DNA of 64,000 bases from Zea mays (lineage: Eukaryota > Streptophyta > Magnoliopsida > Poales > Poaceae). The stretch's first letter is position 1. Each line of letters opens with the position of its first letter. A program made the translations under genes and the position numbers. The notes under the pieces are model-generated. The model ran no database searches. It saw nothing but the letters and a program-made list of their open reading frames with translations, and was not told the DNA's origin. Shown here one piece after another: positions 33,411-45,604 of the stretch. The stretch lies in the NCBI RefSeq assembly GCF_902167145.1, contig NC_050104.1, forward strand, positions 99,211,849 to 99,275,848. Direction: 5' to 3'.

Positions 33411-34735
33411 CTGCAAAGAATGTAGTTCTTGAGTTTTGGCAGATTGGGACAGCAGTAATAAAATACTTTAGGTGTATATGAGACTATCAAGGTAGTTAAT
33501 GAGTATACAATATATGTTGTTGTCCTAATCAAAAACACTAATCGATGTGGATGCAGAAGTATAAACAGAGTGCACAACATCAAATTCCACCATTGATTCA
33601 AAAACATATCAATTTAGTTCTTGAAAGTTTAGCATAGCAATCTAAAACAGAATGGAGTGCAAAAGATATGAGAAAGAAACAATATGTGACCTATGCCCTA
33701 CCTATCAATGACTTTAGAATATAGAAATAAGTATACGAGTATCAACTGGTGAAAGAACACTCGTATGAGAAATGTGATAGTAGATTTAGGTCTCAAAAAA
33801 TAATATTGACTCAAATATACATACACCATATGATGTAATTGGACTAACACAAACTGAAAGTGCTGCAGTTGGATGATGAAAGAAGCTAGTAGCAACTAAA
33901 TTTAATATATTATATTTTAATAGGTTGTAAGCGTTTAGTTGTCAACTAAACTTAAACAAGATCACTTCTCATATGTCAAAGTGTAAAAAAGTAATATTTT
34001 TAGATACAATAATGTATGGCTCTAAAAAAATTCTAGACGTGCCTTTTTACTTGTCACACTTATCTAAACTATGACTAGGAACCTAACAGCCCCATGGTAA
34101 TTGTGTATTTGTCATTCTAAAAATAGTAAATAGAGAGATGACCACTGTATCGATGATAAGATTGTCAAAAGTTTCTGCTACGATAAACCAATGGATGCAG
34201 GAAGAGGACCACCCAAGTCCATGTTGTAGGAGAAATCCCTACCAAATATAGGTGGCAATCACCTCACATGCTTGAAACAAATGTTAAACTTACAATCCAT
34301 GTGCTTGTTTGGGGACTCAAATCAAATTAAATCAAAGTGTAAAAGGCGAAATATTTCATACAAGGTCTGCAATTCGGATAGAGACTGGATGTCACTTGAA
34401 AGGGACCCTGACAATCCGAAACTTGACAGTCTTCTGCAAGAATAGCCACCGTGAAACAACACAGTGAGGGATGAATTGCTCATCTATAAAAAAGAGCAAA
34501 TATACCAATCATAGTAATATCTAAAATAGAGCAATACGTTAGTATTAAGATAATATTAGTATTAAACCACTAGAAGCCATCGATACAAGAATATATTAAT
34601 AAGATAAACAAGCTTCTTAGCTAGCTGACATCTGAGGTACGAACAAAAGAAAATTACACTAGAGAATTCTAAAGCCATGAATACAAAAGAAAATTACACA
34701 AGATGAGCAGATTAATAATTCTTATATGTTATCCA
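33411..34735. other. CACTA cargo, intron-like
   Basis: AT-rich sequence without a recognisable exon. It could be PRP19 intron in its right part; nothing firm. Confidence 0.4.
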
Positions 34736-34739
34736 CCAA

Positions 34740-35170
34740 CGCACAACCGCGCCTACTCAGCATCCGCGCGCCCACGCACCGCACGCTAAACCAGAGAATG
34801 CCAGAAAAAGGACAAGCAAAAAAGGTAACTGGAAGTCTGGAACAGTGGCAGATTTGGAGCAGGGAGAGGAGACAGGCACCCGACATGGCAGGCGACATTG
34901 TTGGCCGCAGTGGCCGATGGGCGTTGGAGAGCTGAAGGTGCCAGACACGTGGTCGAGTGGTCACGTGCAGCCGTGTAGGGGCGATGGAGCACTGGAGTCA
35001 CTGTGGCGTCGCTGTGGAGGTGTGGAGGTGGAGCCGTCGGCGCTCGACGAGCCGGCGAGGGGTGGACGACGGCTCTCCCTCCCGCCGAACCCTAACCCCA
35101 TCCTCAACTCCGTTCTCAGTCGCTCAACCACTTTGCCCTGGCACAAAAAATCCCTAATCTCCACCCTCCA
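34740..35170. other. GC-rich unidentified segment in the CACTA
   Basis: About 430 bp of clearly higher GC than its surroundings. On minus it includes ATGGGGTTAGGGTTCGGC, which resembles the 5' end of a plant gene. No protein can be named, and the open frames on both strands disagree. Confidence 0.45.
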
Positions 35171-35866
35171 AGCTTATCAAATAGTCCCCAAAAAATTCCC
35201 CCAAAATGAAAACTCAGTATCAATCTAATACTAAACATCAAGCAAAAAGTGATGTTTAGCCATTTTCAGGCACAATCAAATAAAAAGTACCTGAAGGAAT
35301 ATATCTGCAAAATAACATGAAGTTTTCCTGTACAATAACATGAAGTTGCAGAAAATATGAATGTGGCAGTTTATTGAAAAGAAAAACAGAATTCACAGAG
35401 GCAAAGAGCTAACGTAAATCACATCCTACACAAGTGAAAATGCTAAGTACTATTTATTCTTAGTGTTCACCCTTTACTAACATGATACAATCCAAAGTCA
35501 CTCCCGAATGCAAGAGATTGCAAGTAACTTCAGACATTCTAGGACAAGTACAATATAATGAATAAGACACTTTACACATAAAACTGAATGACTGGACCCA
35601 CTACTGTGATTAAAAAACATTTAAACTGCATTTCAGCTATTCACTTGGAATTAAAAATGTATTTGTGACTCGTGTGATTTCATCTTTATCCCAACGCAAC
35701 TTGATTGAGACAGGTTTGTTGTTGGTGTGGAGTTGATGTAGAAGCTACCCTAGATAATTCAGAATATCATATCATCCATACGAAAAAATGTCTGGATGTT
35801 CATGTTATACCAATCAGTTCTTTTGAGAAGTATAGAAAATTACAGACAGGGAACAGAGTCAAATTT

Positions 35867-35962
35867 GATATCTGGATCCTTCAAAGATGTAATGATCTAG
35901 GCCTGGTGCCTTCTAATGATATCCTGCACATCTATTACTAACAGCATCCTAGTCATGTTTTC
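35867..35962 (-). pseudogene. AP-2 alpha adaptin exon fragment b
   Basis: The minus strand reads CTTTCAG, then 96 bp encoding ENMTRMLLVIDVQDII, RRHQA, a TAG for Gln, and IITSLKDPDI. It continues exon a at the correct residue of the AP-2 complex large subunit trunk. Homology stops at 35867 without a GT donor. Confidence 0.9.
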
Positions 35963-36084
35963 CTGAAAGATGGATCAATTACTGTCTCAATATGGTAGAT
36001 TTTACACTTGCACAACTTGATGCGGAAGCAAGACTGCCAGCAAAAGGCATTAATTAAGTAAATATTAATAAGAAATGCAATTAC

Positions 36085-36186
36085 CAGACCGAGGTACCGA
36101 ATGTTTGGCTCCCGGACTGCAATAAACTTCCCAAGAAGAGCCACACACTGTGACATCATCTCCTTCTCAGCATCCAGATGCATGAC
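36085..36186 (-). pseudogene. AP-2 alpha adaptin exon fragment a
   Basis: The minus strand reads CATATAG, then 102 bp encoding VMHLDAEKEMMSQC, VALLGKFIAV, REPNIRYLGL, then GTAATT. This is the armadillo-like trunk of clathrin adaptor AP-2 subunit alpha. It is a complete exon in phase 0, with a 122-bp intron to exon b. Confidence 0.93.
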
Positions 36187-36229
36187 CTATATGGAGTATT
36201 ATACATGCAAACAGACTTAATTAATTGAT

Positions 36230-36810
36230 CTATGTGGCGGCCACAGCCGCGGTTGCGACAAAGCGCCCGGAAGGGGGCCGCGAGAGCGCAATCGCCGCAG
36301 AGCGGGGAGGCATGACCGCGTGAGGGCTAGGGCTCAAGCTCGGGATACCGGATTGTGCGGCGGCGAGTGTGGATCGAGGGGGATGCGCGGATGGCGGGGT
36401 TTGGCGGCGGTTCCAGGGACAGCGCGAGCGGGTTCGGCGGTGGTTTCTGGGAACGGCGTGCGCGACGGATTATGCCGTGCCCAGTGCCGGCTTGTGCGGC
36501 GGCGGGTGGCCGGGCTCTAGGACGGGGCGTCAGCGCTCGGGGACGGGGATGGGGATGGCGCGGCCGAGAGGTCGAGGCGCGGCGGATTTCTGGGCTCGGG
36601 GGCGGGACGTCGGCACTCGGGGTGGGGACGTGCTGCAGGGATGGCGCGGTCATGGTCGGGCTCGGGGCTCGTCGAGGCTCAGGGATGGGGCGTTGGTGCT
36701 TGCGGACGGGGCGTCGGCGCTCGGGGACGGGGATGGCGATGGCGGGGAGGGCTGAGGGATCGGCGGGGATGGCGCGTGGGTCGGCGGGGATGGAGGGGGT
36801 GTTGTTGTAA
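36230..36810. other. GC-rich, low-complexity segment in the CACTA
   Basis: Strongly GC-rich, with repeated GGGGATGG, GGCTCGGGG and GGGGCGTCGGCGCTC blocks. CACTA elements often have a GC-rich transcription start region near one end, and its place upstream of all the minus-strand cargo suggests a promoter or leader. The frames on both strands are Pro/Arg-rich or Gly/Arg-rich and not credible as proteins. Confidence 0.5.
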
Positions 36811-37249
36811 AACGGTGACGCATGCGTTTGAGATACTCGGTGGGTTGATTGGAAGAAGTATAGGGGGTTTTTTTGTAAAAATATGACGCATGACGATCGT
36901 TGAAACTGATGCTTTAAGTATAGTAGAGATAGGAACGGGTGGTATGACGTGAGACTTAACCATCTGGTTTAGATCCCATTTCGTTTGAGCTAAATATACT
37001 GATTAAATGTCAAAAGCATAGTCTGGAGCCTGCCATGCCATGAATCATGAAATGACAATAAAACATAAACAAAAGCATAGCCTCGGAGTTTGGGGGCGCC
37101 GCGCTGGGGGCACTGAAGACGACGGATCTTGTCTCTCAGCCTCGGCGATGGGCGTCGGACGGAGGAAATGGCATTAACCATCGTTATATTAATAAAATGT
37201 ATTGTATATATGTGCAATACGGATATAAAGAGAAATATCTGTGGGATTA

Positions 37250-37847
37250 GAGCAACTCCAATAGTTCTCTAAACAACTCTCTAAATCTTAAATTTAAGAA
37301 GTGAACAGAAAAATGCTTCTCCAATGGTTCTCTAAATAAACTTGCTAAATTTACTTAGTTGCTATTCAACTCTATTTACTCTCCACATTTAGCAACTCGG
37401 TAGGAACTCCCTAAATGCAGTTGACGTCAATTTCTTCACACTAGCGTGATTATTTTTTCCTTTCTCACACGGTGAGATAGCCAGGTATAGCACGCTCTTT
37501 TTCATTTTCTAGCATAATGAGGTAGCTAGGTCAAACACGTATGACGCAAGTTTCTCCTTCATCGTCGAACCCAACTTCCTCGTAGGTTGCGCTACCGGAA
37601 CACTACTCATCCATAGTTCATATCGACCGGCCTTTTTTCTTCCGTCCTGACATCCTCAGCTCTCAACCTTATTATCAGGCATATCTCATAGGGGCAGGGT
37701 CGCTAAAGCTAGATTCAAAATCGAACTACTTCCTAAATATGGGCAACTATTGGAGACTAAGTTATTTTTTTACCTCCAATAGCTATTTAGCAACTTGCTA
37801 AACATGATTTTAGCAAGCTATTTTTTGGAGAACTACTGGAGTTGCTC
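37250..37847. mobile_element. MITE with TTA duplication inside the CACTA
   Basis: 598 bp with inverted ends GAGCAACTCCAATAGTTCTC and GAGCAACTCCAGTAGTTCTC, flanked by TTA on both sides (37247-37249, 37848-37850). The 3-bp TTA target points to PIF/Harbinger. It has no coding capacity. Confidence 0.85.
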
Positions 37848-38089
37848 TTAACCACCGCTTATCAGGTTGCTTATACCATACAAAGAGATGATATTATAAC
37901 TATAAATATACTCTTAATGAGAAAATAAAAAATAATCATATTTGAAACGTATAATTTTATTTGAAGAAGTTTCTTATTTAAGCAAGATTTTTTACCTATA
38001 TGATATATAAAAACCGTACGAACATACAGTCAGCTAACTAGTTCATTTTAAATTCCAAAAAATATTTAGTTCAATCTAATCAGAATTTA

Positions 38090-38503
38090 CTATTGACTAC
38101 GTTTTTTTCACAATATGTCTTATCAGAAATATTATACGAGACAGTTTTATGTTCACAAGTTAAGACAATTTTGTATAGTCTAGATGACTCTAATAATATC
38201 TTTATTTGAGATGGTTTCATATACATAAGTGTCTAATATACTAACCAAAATAAAAGACACTTCTTGTAAACTTAATGCCTCAAAAGGTATATTTATTTGA
38301 GACGGTTTTTAAAATCAAACTGTATTAAATCAATATAAGACATTTCCAACCATATATCTGTCTCAAAAACCTTCTTCATTAAAGACGGATGTCCAACAAA
38401 CCGTCTTACCTTACTCAGCACCATATGATAAAAGACGTTTCTATAAAATGCACTGATATTTGTCTTAAGATGTATGTCTTAAATAAGCATATTTCTAGTA
38501 GTG
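38090..38503. repeat. CACTA right terminal and subterminal repeats
   Basis: GAGACGGTTT and AACCGTCTTA-type motifs recur in both orientations, followed by the end TTTCTAGTAGTG. Confidence 0.8.
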
Positions 38504-39835
38504 AAATATGATTTACAAAAATGCTTAGCCCTGCTTAGATCTTGTGGATAGAGGTTGTCTTTCGCATTAAGGCCTAGCTCAGGGGTTATCCTGAGGAAGG
38601 ATGACTTCTACCTGCAAGAATATTTTCCTTGGGAGCGTGGTGGGATCTTACTGCAAAGTTCCCTATAATGCTCTTTTCATCCTAAGGAACACAAACAATC
38701 CTAAGGATGGAAGTACTTAAATCGGGACTTGGGCTAGGAACAGGTGATGTTCTACCCAGGTTGATTAAGGATTATACTGAATGTAGGCCTGCTGATTGAG
38801 GACCTTTTAACTGGTCACAAGCCTCATCATGGGTAAGCTTTGCCTCGTGCAGACTAATACCAGAATAAGACAACATGCAATGCGAGTGGAGAATGGCGAG
38901 AGTAGCATGTACCCTCCGTGGCAAGAGGCTGGACGGTGGTGTATCTGTGCTCTCGGTTGGCATGAACCTGATCTGGTCTTAAGAACCCCGGTGGCGAGTT
39001 GACATATGCAAGGGTTAAGTGCTACATATGTCGTGTGATTGGAGATCCCCAACTGGGTATTAATCGATTCAGGATCGCCGTTACTTCTTGGATATGAAGA
39101 CTTGGTCACTGACTTGCAATCTAAGTCATGGATGGAATCTTAATGAGCAAAAATCATGTTGGATTGATTAATGTGATGGTGAAATTAGACTAGATGCAAA
39201 CAAAGTCTATTAATACTTAATCTAGCATTAAAATGTTCAAAGTAAGGACTCACTTTAGTAAGCTATTTCTGCAAAAGTATCTAAGTTGATTCTTGCTAAA
39301 GCCTTTTCCTTGATTCCTATTTAACCAGCATATCCTTGAGAGTCTTTTCTTTAGTCGGGTAAGTCTTGCTAAGTACTTGCGTACTTAGGGTTTTACCCAT
39401 TGTTGCTGCAGGTCATGAGTCATTTTGATTGTAATTGGTGTTAAGCGCCGGTGGGCACGGCCTTCTTATAAGTCTAAGTAACTCTTCTATACTTCTTATT
39501 GAGGATGGTCACTTGAGCTAGCATATATTTCAAACTTATAAACAATTTATAATAGTTCAAAGTTATTTTTTGAATCACTTTTGTAATCACTCCGATCATG
39601 TACAATGTAAAGCCGATGTAACTTGTAAAATTTGGTAATAAGATTTCCGCTGCAAATTGTTGGTGTGTGATTTGTATTACTTAATCTTGCAGTTTTGGTT
39701 GTAAGTGGTTTATCCGAGGTCCTTGGGGCACTCGGACAGATCCTGTTAAGTTGTCTGGTGCACATGCATAGCCATCTGAGGACTTTGAGACAAGGACAGG
39801 TGCATGTGGGCCCAATAACTTGGGAGGTTCTGCCA
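38504..39835 (+). repeat. LARD 5' LTR, part after the CACTA
   Basis: Begins with the AAA duplication, then matches the 3' LTR from about 56604 to its end. It ends TGGGAGGTTCTGCCA just before the primer site. The last bases differ from the 3' LTR end (TATCACA). Confidence 0.85.
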
Positions 39836-39839
39836 GAGC

Positions 39840-39851
39840 TGGTATCGGAGC
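39840..39851 (+). other. Primer binding site of the LARD
   Basis: TGGTATCGGAGC, one base from the initiator tRNA-Met site TGGTATCAGAGC. Confidence 0.7.
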
Positions 39852-41436
39852 AGGATTAAGTTTATACTGTCACATACGTATTTTCAAAACAAAAGTTTTG
39901 GTTTCGAAAAACCTATTTTCAACTAAACACATTGTTTGGCTTTGAAAAACAGTTTTAAAAAACTATAATGCTAACGACATCCTCTATTAAGCCCTAAGTT
40001 AAGGACTATCAGGTGGCTTATTTAAAAACAACTAACCCACAACCGGGGGTATTGCATACATGTGTATTGTTATTTTTGAGGCCATTCAGTTTTGAATGGA
40101 TCGACGCTCAAGGTAAGGTGAGATGTGAGAGCATGACCGAACAAACGTCGGTCTAGGGAAGAGTGTAAAAAAAGCGCTTGACTATATACATGTTCCACAT
40201 ATGTATATATGAAGGCTGCGATATGGAGTATTTACTTTTCTGGGAATTCAGTACCCCCATGGATGTGTATGGGTATACAGACATGGGAATACTGAGAAGT
40301 GTAATGTACTTGCAACGACGCACCTACGCTCAGGTAAGAAGGTGAGTTACCATAATGAGTTGCCCTATGGTTAAAGTGTGGCAACGGCGCCTATGCGTGG
40401 CTCGACGCTTTATGATTAGCTGGCCTCCATATAGCAATATATGGAGTATAAACTGTGATAAACTGTCATGTGTGACTTGCATCATTGGAAATTGGGCTGT
40501 GATGGATATTTCTGCAGGTACACTAACCTCGAAAACGTATGTGTAGTTGACGACTAGCAAAATATCGAGAGAGTCGTAAGTATGCCACCGATATAGAACG
40601 CTGTTGCCACAGTATGTTGGCAAAACTCGTGAGGACGCATAGGACGAGCATGCATATTGATTGTTGCATTGTGTTTGTCACCTATACACCCAAGATGCTT
40701 CTCTCATCTTTATTCTAATAACCAGTGATTGTAGATAATGTGGTGTAATGTTGAATTATGAACTTCGATGAAATAGCTGTCCTCCATTCTTTAGGTAACC
40801 TATTTAGGTGTTATATATGTGTTTGCTCTGGTACTTGATGTGCTGATAGAAGGTTGGTAGTTTGTTTGCTTAAACCAAAAATTAGGCCATGTTCTTATTT
40901 AGTGAACCATGACCCAAAGTTGATTTTTCCGTTATCACTCCATGACCAAACTCATACAAATAAATGCTTAGATAATTTCCTTGTTGGACATAAAGTGTAC
41001 CCGGGCTTAAAACAAGAATATCGAGTCATGTTTCCTTCCAAAACCATTCCCTTGTTCGATTTTTGCAAACTGACGTCTCTCTTCTACTTTGTATCTTCTT
41101 GGGGATCATGTCGATATTTTATCAACCTAACCCAAGAATACATGTCCGATCATTTTCTTGAATTTGGTGCCTTTGATTTTCTCATATTTATCGAAGGGAT
41201 ACCAACTTAATCTTGTGATTGTTTTCCCTTTGTATCTAATTGGATACTAATCCTTGACCTTGTAATCTCTGCGATGGGCATAGAAATATGCTTGTGGCTG
41301 AAGTATCATTCTCCCATCATACTCCTTTCAGCAAGTTTAGGTTATGGCCATGTCTTGTTCATTTCATCGGGCCATGATCTATTTGGTTCTCTACTTGTAA
41401 CTGTTTTGACAGATAGAGTCTCTCTGTATATTGTCA

Positions 41437-41832
41437 CCCTTGCTCAATCTAATGGTGTGGCGCGAGATTTCTTATTGGTTACGTCTAGTAATGGTGTTAT
41501 GACTAAAACCGATGGTACCGTGACGACACCGAGGGCCTCCTGTAAATGTACACACATGGTTGTGCTACTTGGCACAAGCTGGTATCACAGTTAGTAGTCA
41601 TAATCCATTATGAGACTATATCAATGTGTTATCTTGGCACAATCTGTTTTTGCTACGTGAGATTCATTATTGGTGTTGTTTGGTAATGGTGTCATGGTTA
41701 AGGACTTATGGTGCCGTAGCGAAACTGAGAGCCTCTTGTGAATGTACACGCAAGGTTATGCTGCTTGGCGCATGCGGGTATCGAAGTCTCTAGTCATGAT
41801 CCATTATGGAACTACCCTAATATGTTATCTTC
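41437..41832 (+). repeat. Diverged ~197-bp tandem duplication in the LARD interior
   Basis: Two copies share GTAATGGTGT, GAGGGCCTC or GAGAGCCTC, TGTACAC, and end with ATGTGTTATCTT or ATATGTTATCTT. They are clearly diverged, so the duplication is old relative to the nested element beside it. Confidence 0.7.
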
Positions 41833-41954
41833 CGTAAACTACTCCCTTGAAACAATCTCTATGTTGTTGTGAAATAATCAAGCAACATCTATCATCTCCG
41901 TTGGATCAAAAGGGCATACCACTTTCATATATGGTTTCTTTTCTTTTGATCTTG

Positions 41955-44900
41955 TGTAACACCCGGTTTTAAGGAACAAAGCCGGGTGCATCTCATACAT
42001 GCGCCAAGAAGACAACATATATAATAACAGAGTGTATAGAGATAAATGTCATAAAACATCAGAGTATTTATTACATAGCGGAAGACTTATTACAAAATAA
42101 AAGTAATAAACATGAAACGAACTAAGGATCGTTGGCGCCAATGTCGACTGAGAAACGCCACCTAGATCAGATCGAACTCCTCAGCGTTAGGCAGCTCCTC
42201 CTGAACCACCTGCTCTTCTCCTGTGGGGGGGGTGTGAGACAGCAAGAGTGAGCTCACATACGTTCATAGCTCAACAAGTCGTGGGGAATAATGTGGCATG
42301 AACTCACCAAAGGTGGGAGTTCATGTAGTGTAAGGCTAATCAATGGAATAAAGGCTGAGGCTGAGCATTGCTTTTATAAGTTGGTCAAAATTTTATTAGC
42401 AATTACTAAGTGTAAGTAAATACCAAACCTTAATAATAATAAAGAACAATAATAGTAAAATAATCCCAAATGCGATGCAAATGTCAAATTGAATTTAAGT
42501 TCCATAATTAATCATGTGAGGGTCCGAGCCGCTCTTGACCGTGAGCACGGCTAGTATACTAGTTTTACACTCTGCAGAGGTTGCGCATCTTTACCCACAA
42601 GTCGTGTATCCCATGTCGCCTGGGTTTGCAAGGCCCTTAGACACTACCGAGGTGAATGGCTAGGGATCCACTACGAGGCCTTTACAAAGTTCCACTAGCT
42701 TCCGAAAACCCGCTACAGTTTATAGGAAGATCCAGTACAGGGTTCCTGGCTGACAGCCATCGCAGCAAAATCAACCAGGGACCTCCCCGCACTGACCTCT
42801 CCCCTACTGCCCTTGCCCCTTTCGGGTAAGGTAGTCTTCCACTAGCTTTCCTAGTTAGTCAGCCAAGGGCGTCCCATTAAACCCTTGTGGTAGCACTGTT
42901 TTCCCGGGTGGTTCTCCATGTTCCCATTAACATAATGATCTTAACATGAACAAGGAAGAATAAAACAGATAACAATAAATAGTATAACAATGAGTGATGA
43001 ATATCTCTATACCCAAATCCACATAAAGCAATAGCATGTACTACCCAAAACTTTAGTAGTAAAACCAGTGGTGAAGCAAGGTATAGAGATAGTCAAATCT
43101 AGGGTATCCTATTGGGTCCCAGCAAAAATTATCCTATGCAGATCATTATGAATAATAAGAACATGAATAGGTAAAAGAAGTGATCAAGGGCACAACTTGC
43201 CTTCAATGAGCTCCTGCTCAGCTACTTCTACTTGTTGAACCTCAGTTTCCACAGTGGCTTGCTCGTCTACTCGCATCAACACAATACATACATGGTATAG
43301 CCAAAATCAACATCACACCAAACAGATGAATAAAATATACAGTAAAAATCTATTCATTAAAATGAGATCATAGGAACTGGAATCACTGAATTTGGAGTTA
43401 TAGAATTCAAGTTATGAATTTCCTAAGATTTAAGGTGATTATAATAGGATTAAATGTTAAATTAATGTTCTTACTGTTTTTATGCCAAAACAGAGACACT
43501 AAATGGTAGAGAATAATTTTACAAAATTGTAGAAATTGGAATGGTTCAATTTGAAGTTAAAATGAATTTTCTATGCATTTTACAAGTTTCTAGATTTGTT
43601 TTTGTATTAAAAATGAATTTCTAATATCATTTCTCTATTTTAATCTTCTCTGGACTGGGCCTCATTTATCGAAAAGCGCAGGGGCTAGCTCGTAAGTTTT
43701 CCCGAGACTCAGAAGAACCCCAAGGTGGACGGCGGGTTCTATATCCTACTTCCCGAGGGGCTCTTATGCAAAAGTGCCTGGCCGAAGGGGGTATCGGCCA
43801 TCGTGAGCCGCCCGATCGCACACCAACGACGGTGATTAGAACGTATCTGGCCCGAAGCGGTACGCAATTCTGGCCGTCGAAATACGAACCAGCGGAGGAG
43901 ATTTAATTACTCGCGATCAGATCGTAGCCATCAAACGAACCTTCTACGGTTTAGATCTATCGCGCATAAGGGTATGCCACTTATTGAATCAGGGCCGCAC
44001 CTTCTCGGATCCACGGTCCCGCAATCATCTGCCCCAACGCTGGCGTTGGCAGCAAGCATGGCAGCCTAACTGCGGCGGCGCCATGGGCGCCAGCGGTGAT
44101 GGCTCACCGGAGACACGCGACCCGGCATCAGTACGCCCAAACGATCACTCAAGTGGTTCAAAACGCAGTAGGGAACAAGGCGAATCAAACTAGGGAGGGC
44201 ACACCGTGAATCACGCCGCACAACTTACTGCCCACGGTGCGCGGCGGCATCCCAAATTCTGGTGACGAATCCCGCGCAGGTACTATGACGCAAACAGTGC
44301 AAGGGCTCAGGCAGAGGAAAGAGGAGACGATGGGATAACCTAAGGAGCGGTAGATTACCGGAGGCAAAGCAACAACGAGGCCGACCATGGAGCGAAGCAA
44401 CACTGGTAGAAGACCTCAACTCCAGGAAGGAATTCAGGGCGACCCGATCACCCGCAGCCTCCAATTTGGCTTCAACGACTCCAGGCAGTGCCCCCCAACG
44501 CCACAACGCAGCTGAATCGACAGCGAATCGAGGAAGAGCTTGTGTCGATGTCTCCCTCCCTCACAGCGGCGTTTATCCCTCGGTTTGTGGAGTCACAGGG
44601 GTCTTCACCATTGGGCGCAAGCAGGTCAGGGAGGGGGAGATGTCCTCCATTTTAGGGCGCGGCAAGATGACGGCTCGCCCAGCTGGCGTCGAGTGGATGC
44701 CGCGGCGGTGGTTGCAACCACCCGCCCGAGAAAATCTCCACAGCGCCCGCGGAAATTTCGCTCAGATCCGCGCGCAAGTGAGGCGAGGTCCGCCAAACTC
44801 GGCCAGGTTCGGTACGAGCGCGGGGAAGTGGGGGAGTTCGCTCCTATGCTGACGCACTAGCCCCACCAGGCGGGGAGACGGTCATGGAGGGCAAGAGCCC

Positions 44901-45569
44901 AGGCGCGCGCGAGGTCTCGGCGGAATTGATAGTCACGCGGCGTAGTGAACGCGAGTTCTGTTATGGCGAAGGGGAAGGAACTGACATCCTGGGCCCGCCT
45001 GCAAGTCGCCACTGCATGTGCATCTGGAATGTGGCCCCCACCATCGGCACACGGTCTAATCTGTTCGTTTGGGCTGTGTGTATTTGCCCGATGGGCCGAT
45101 CACAGAAGACATTCAGCCCAGAGCGCAGGTAGACCCCCTTCTCCTTTCTTTTATTTTCTATCCTCTTATTCATGAATATTTTTGAATTCAAATTTGGATT
45201 TGAATCTGCTTTTGAGCTCTACCCCTGAGTCAGGTGTCACATTAAAGCACTAGTATAGCAATAATATTTTATTTATTTATTTTACATTATTATTTTTTTT
45301 ATCACATAAAATTTTCTTTCCTTCCCTTTCTAGGATTTCTTTAAGATTCTAAATTCTTTTTTTTTGGACTTTAATATTTTTCTTGCCACATCATTTTTAT
45401 ATTGTCACAAAGTGCACACAAAATAAGATCCAGCATGATGCACAGGTTATTTATGTGTTCTTTGTTTGATTTATCCACTTTTACTAGTGTTGATCACATG
45501 TAATGAATAGTAGAGGCCACAACTATTGAGATTATCTCTATTCCCTTTATTACACTTTTGAGTATTACA
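41955..45569 (-). repeat. 3' LTR of the Tekay-like element
   Basis: On plus it starts TGTAACACCCGGTTTTAAGG and ends GAGTATTACA. Identical in length and nearly in sequence to 48870-52484. Frames inside it (for example 43984-45132) repeat exactly in the other LTR and are not genes. Confidence 0.95.
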
Positions 45570-45589
45570 AATCCTACCCCCCTTAAAAA
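45570..45589 (-). other. Polypurine tract of the Tekay-like element
   Basis: The minus strand reads TTTTTAAGGGGGGTAGGATT directly before the 3' LTR, preceded by GAGGACGAGATT. Confidence 0.75.
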
Positions 45590-45604
45590 TAATCTCGTCC
45601 TCGA

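Larger units (their letters stand above)
30111..38503. mobile_element. Pack-type CACTA transposon carrying host gene fragments
   Basis: 8393 bp with ends CACTACTACAAAA and, inverted, CACTACTAGAAAT. The 3-bp duplication AAA flanks it (30108-30110 and 38504-38506). The twin LTR at 56585-56615 shows the empty site ATCAAAATATGA. Subterminal regions have many GAGACGGTT/AACCGTCTTA repeats in both orientations. I find no transposase (TNPD/TNPA-like) frame, so it needs help in trans. All recognised cargo lies on minus, in the order AP-2 alpha, PRP19, RPS4, eIF2B gamma and a copia pol piece. Confidence 0.92.
39836..41954 (+). other. LARD interior, left part, non-coding
   Basis: The primer site (39840-39851, TGGTATCGGAGC) is followed by about 2.1 kb in which I find no gag, protease or polymerase motif in any frame. 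Short frames of 97-118 residues have no family resemblance. The Tekay-like element splits it at 41955. Confidence 0.7.

Noticed and set aside
34740..35170. Possible further captured gene (GC-rich, ATGGGGTTAGGG on minus)
   Set aside because: No recognisable protein or splice pattern, so listed only as an unidentified segment.
35700..35866. Possible extra exon after AP-2 alpha exon b
   Set aside because: The frame contains stops, no donor or acceptor is clear, and no family match is recognised.
36320..36886. Open frames of 66-151 residues in the CACTA GC-rich block
   Set aside because: Low-complexity Gly/Arg or Pro/Arg translations open on both strands; no protein family.
40854..41594. Frames of 118 and 106 residues in the LARD interior
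   Set aside because: No start context, domain or conservation; one ends within the old duplication.
43984..45132. Several open frames inside the Tekay-like LTR, repeated at 50899-52047
   Set aside because: They are identical only because the LTRs are duplicates. They overlap each other on both strands and show no domain.
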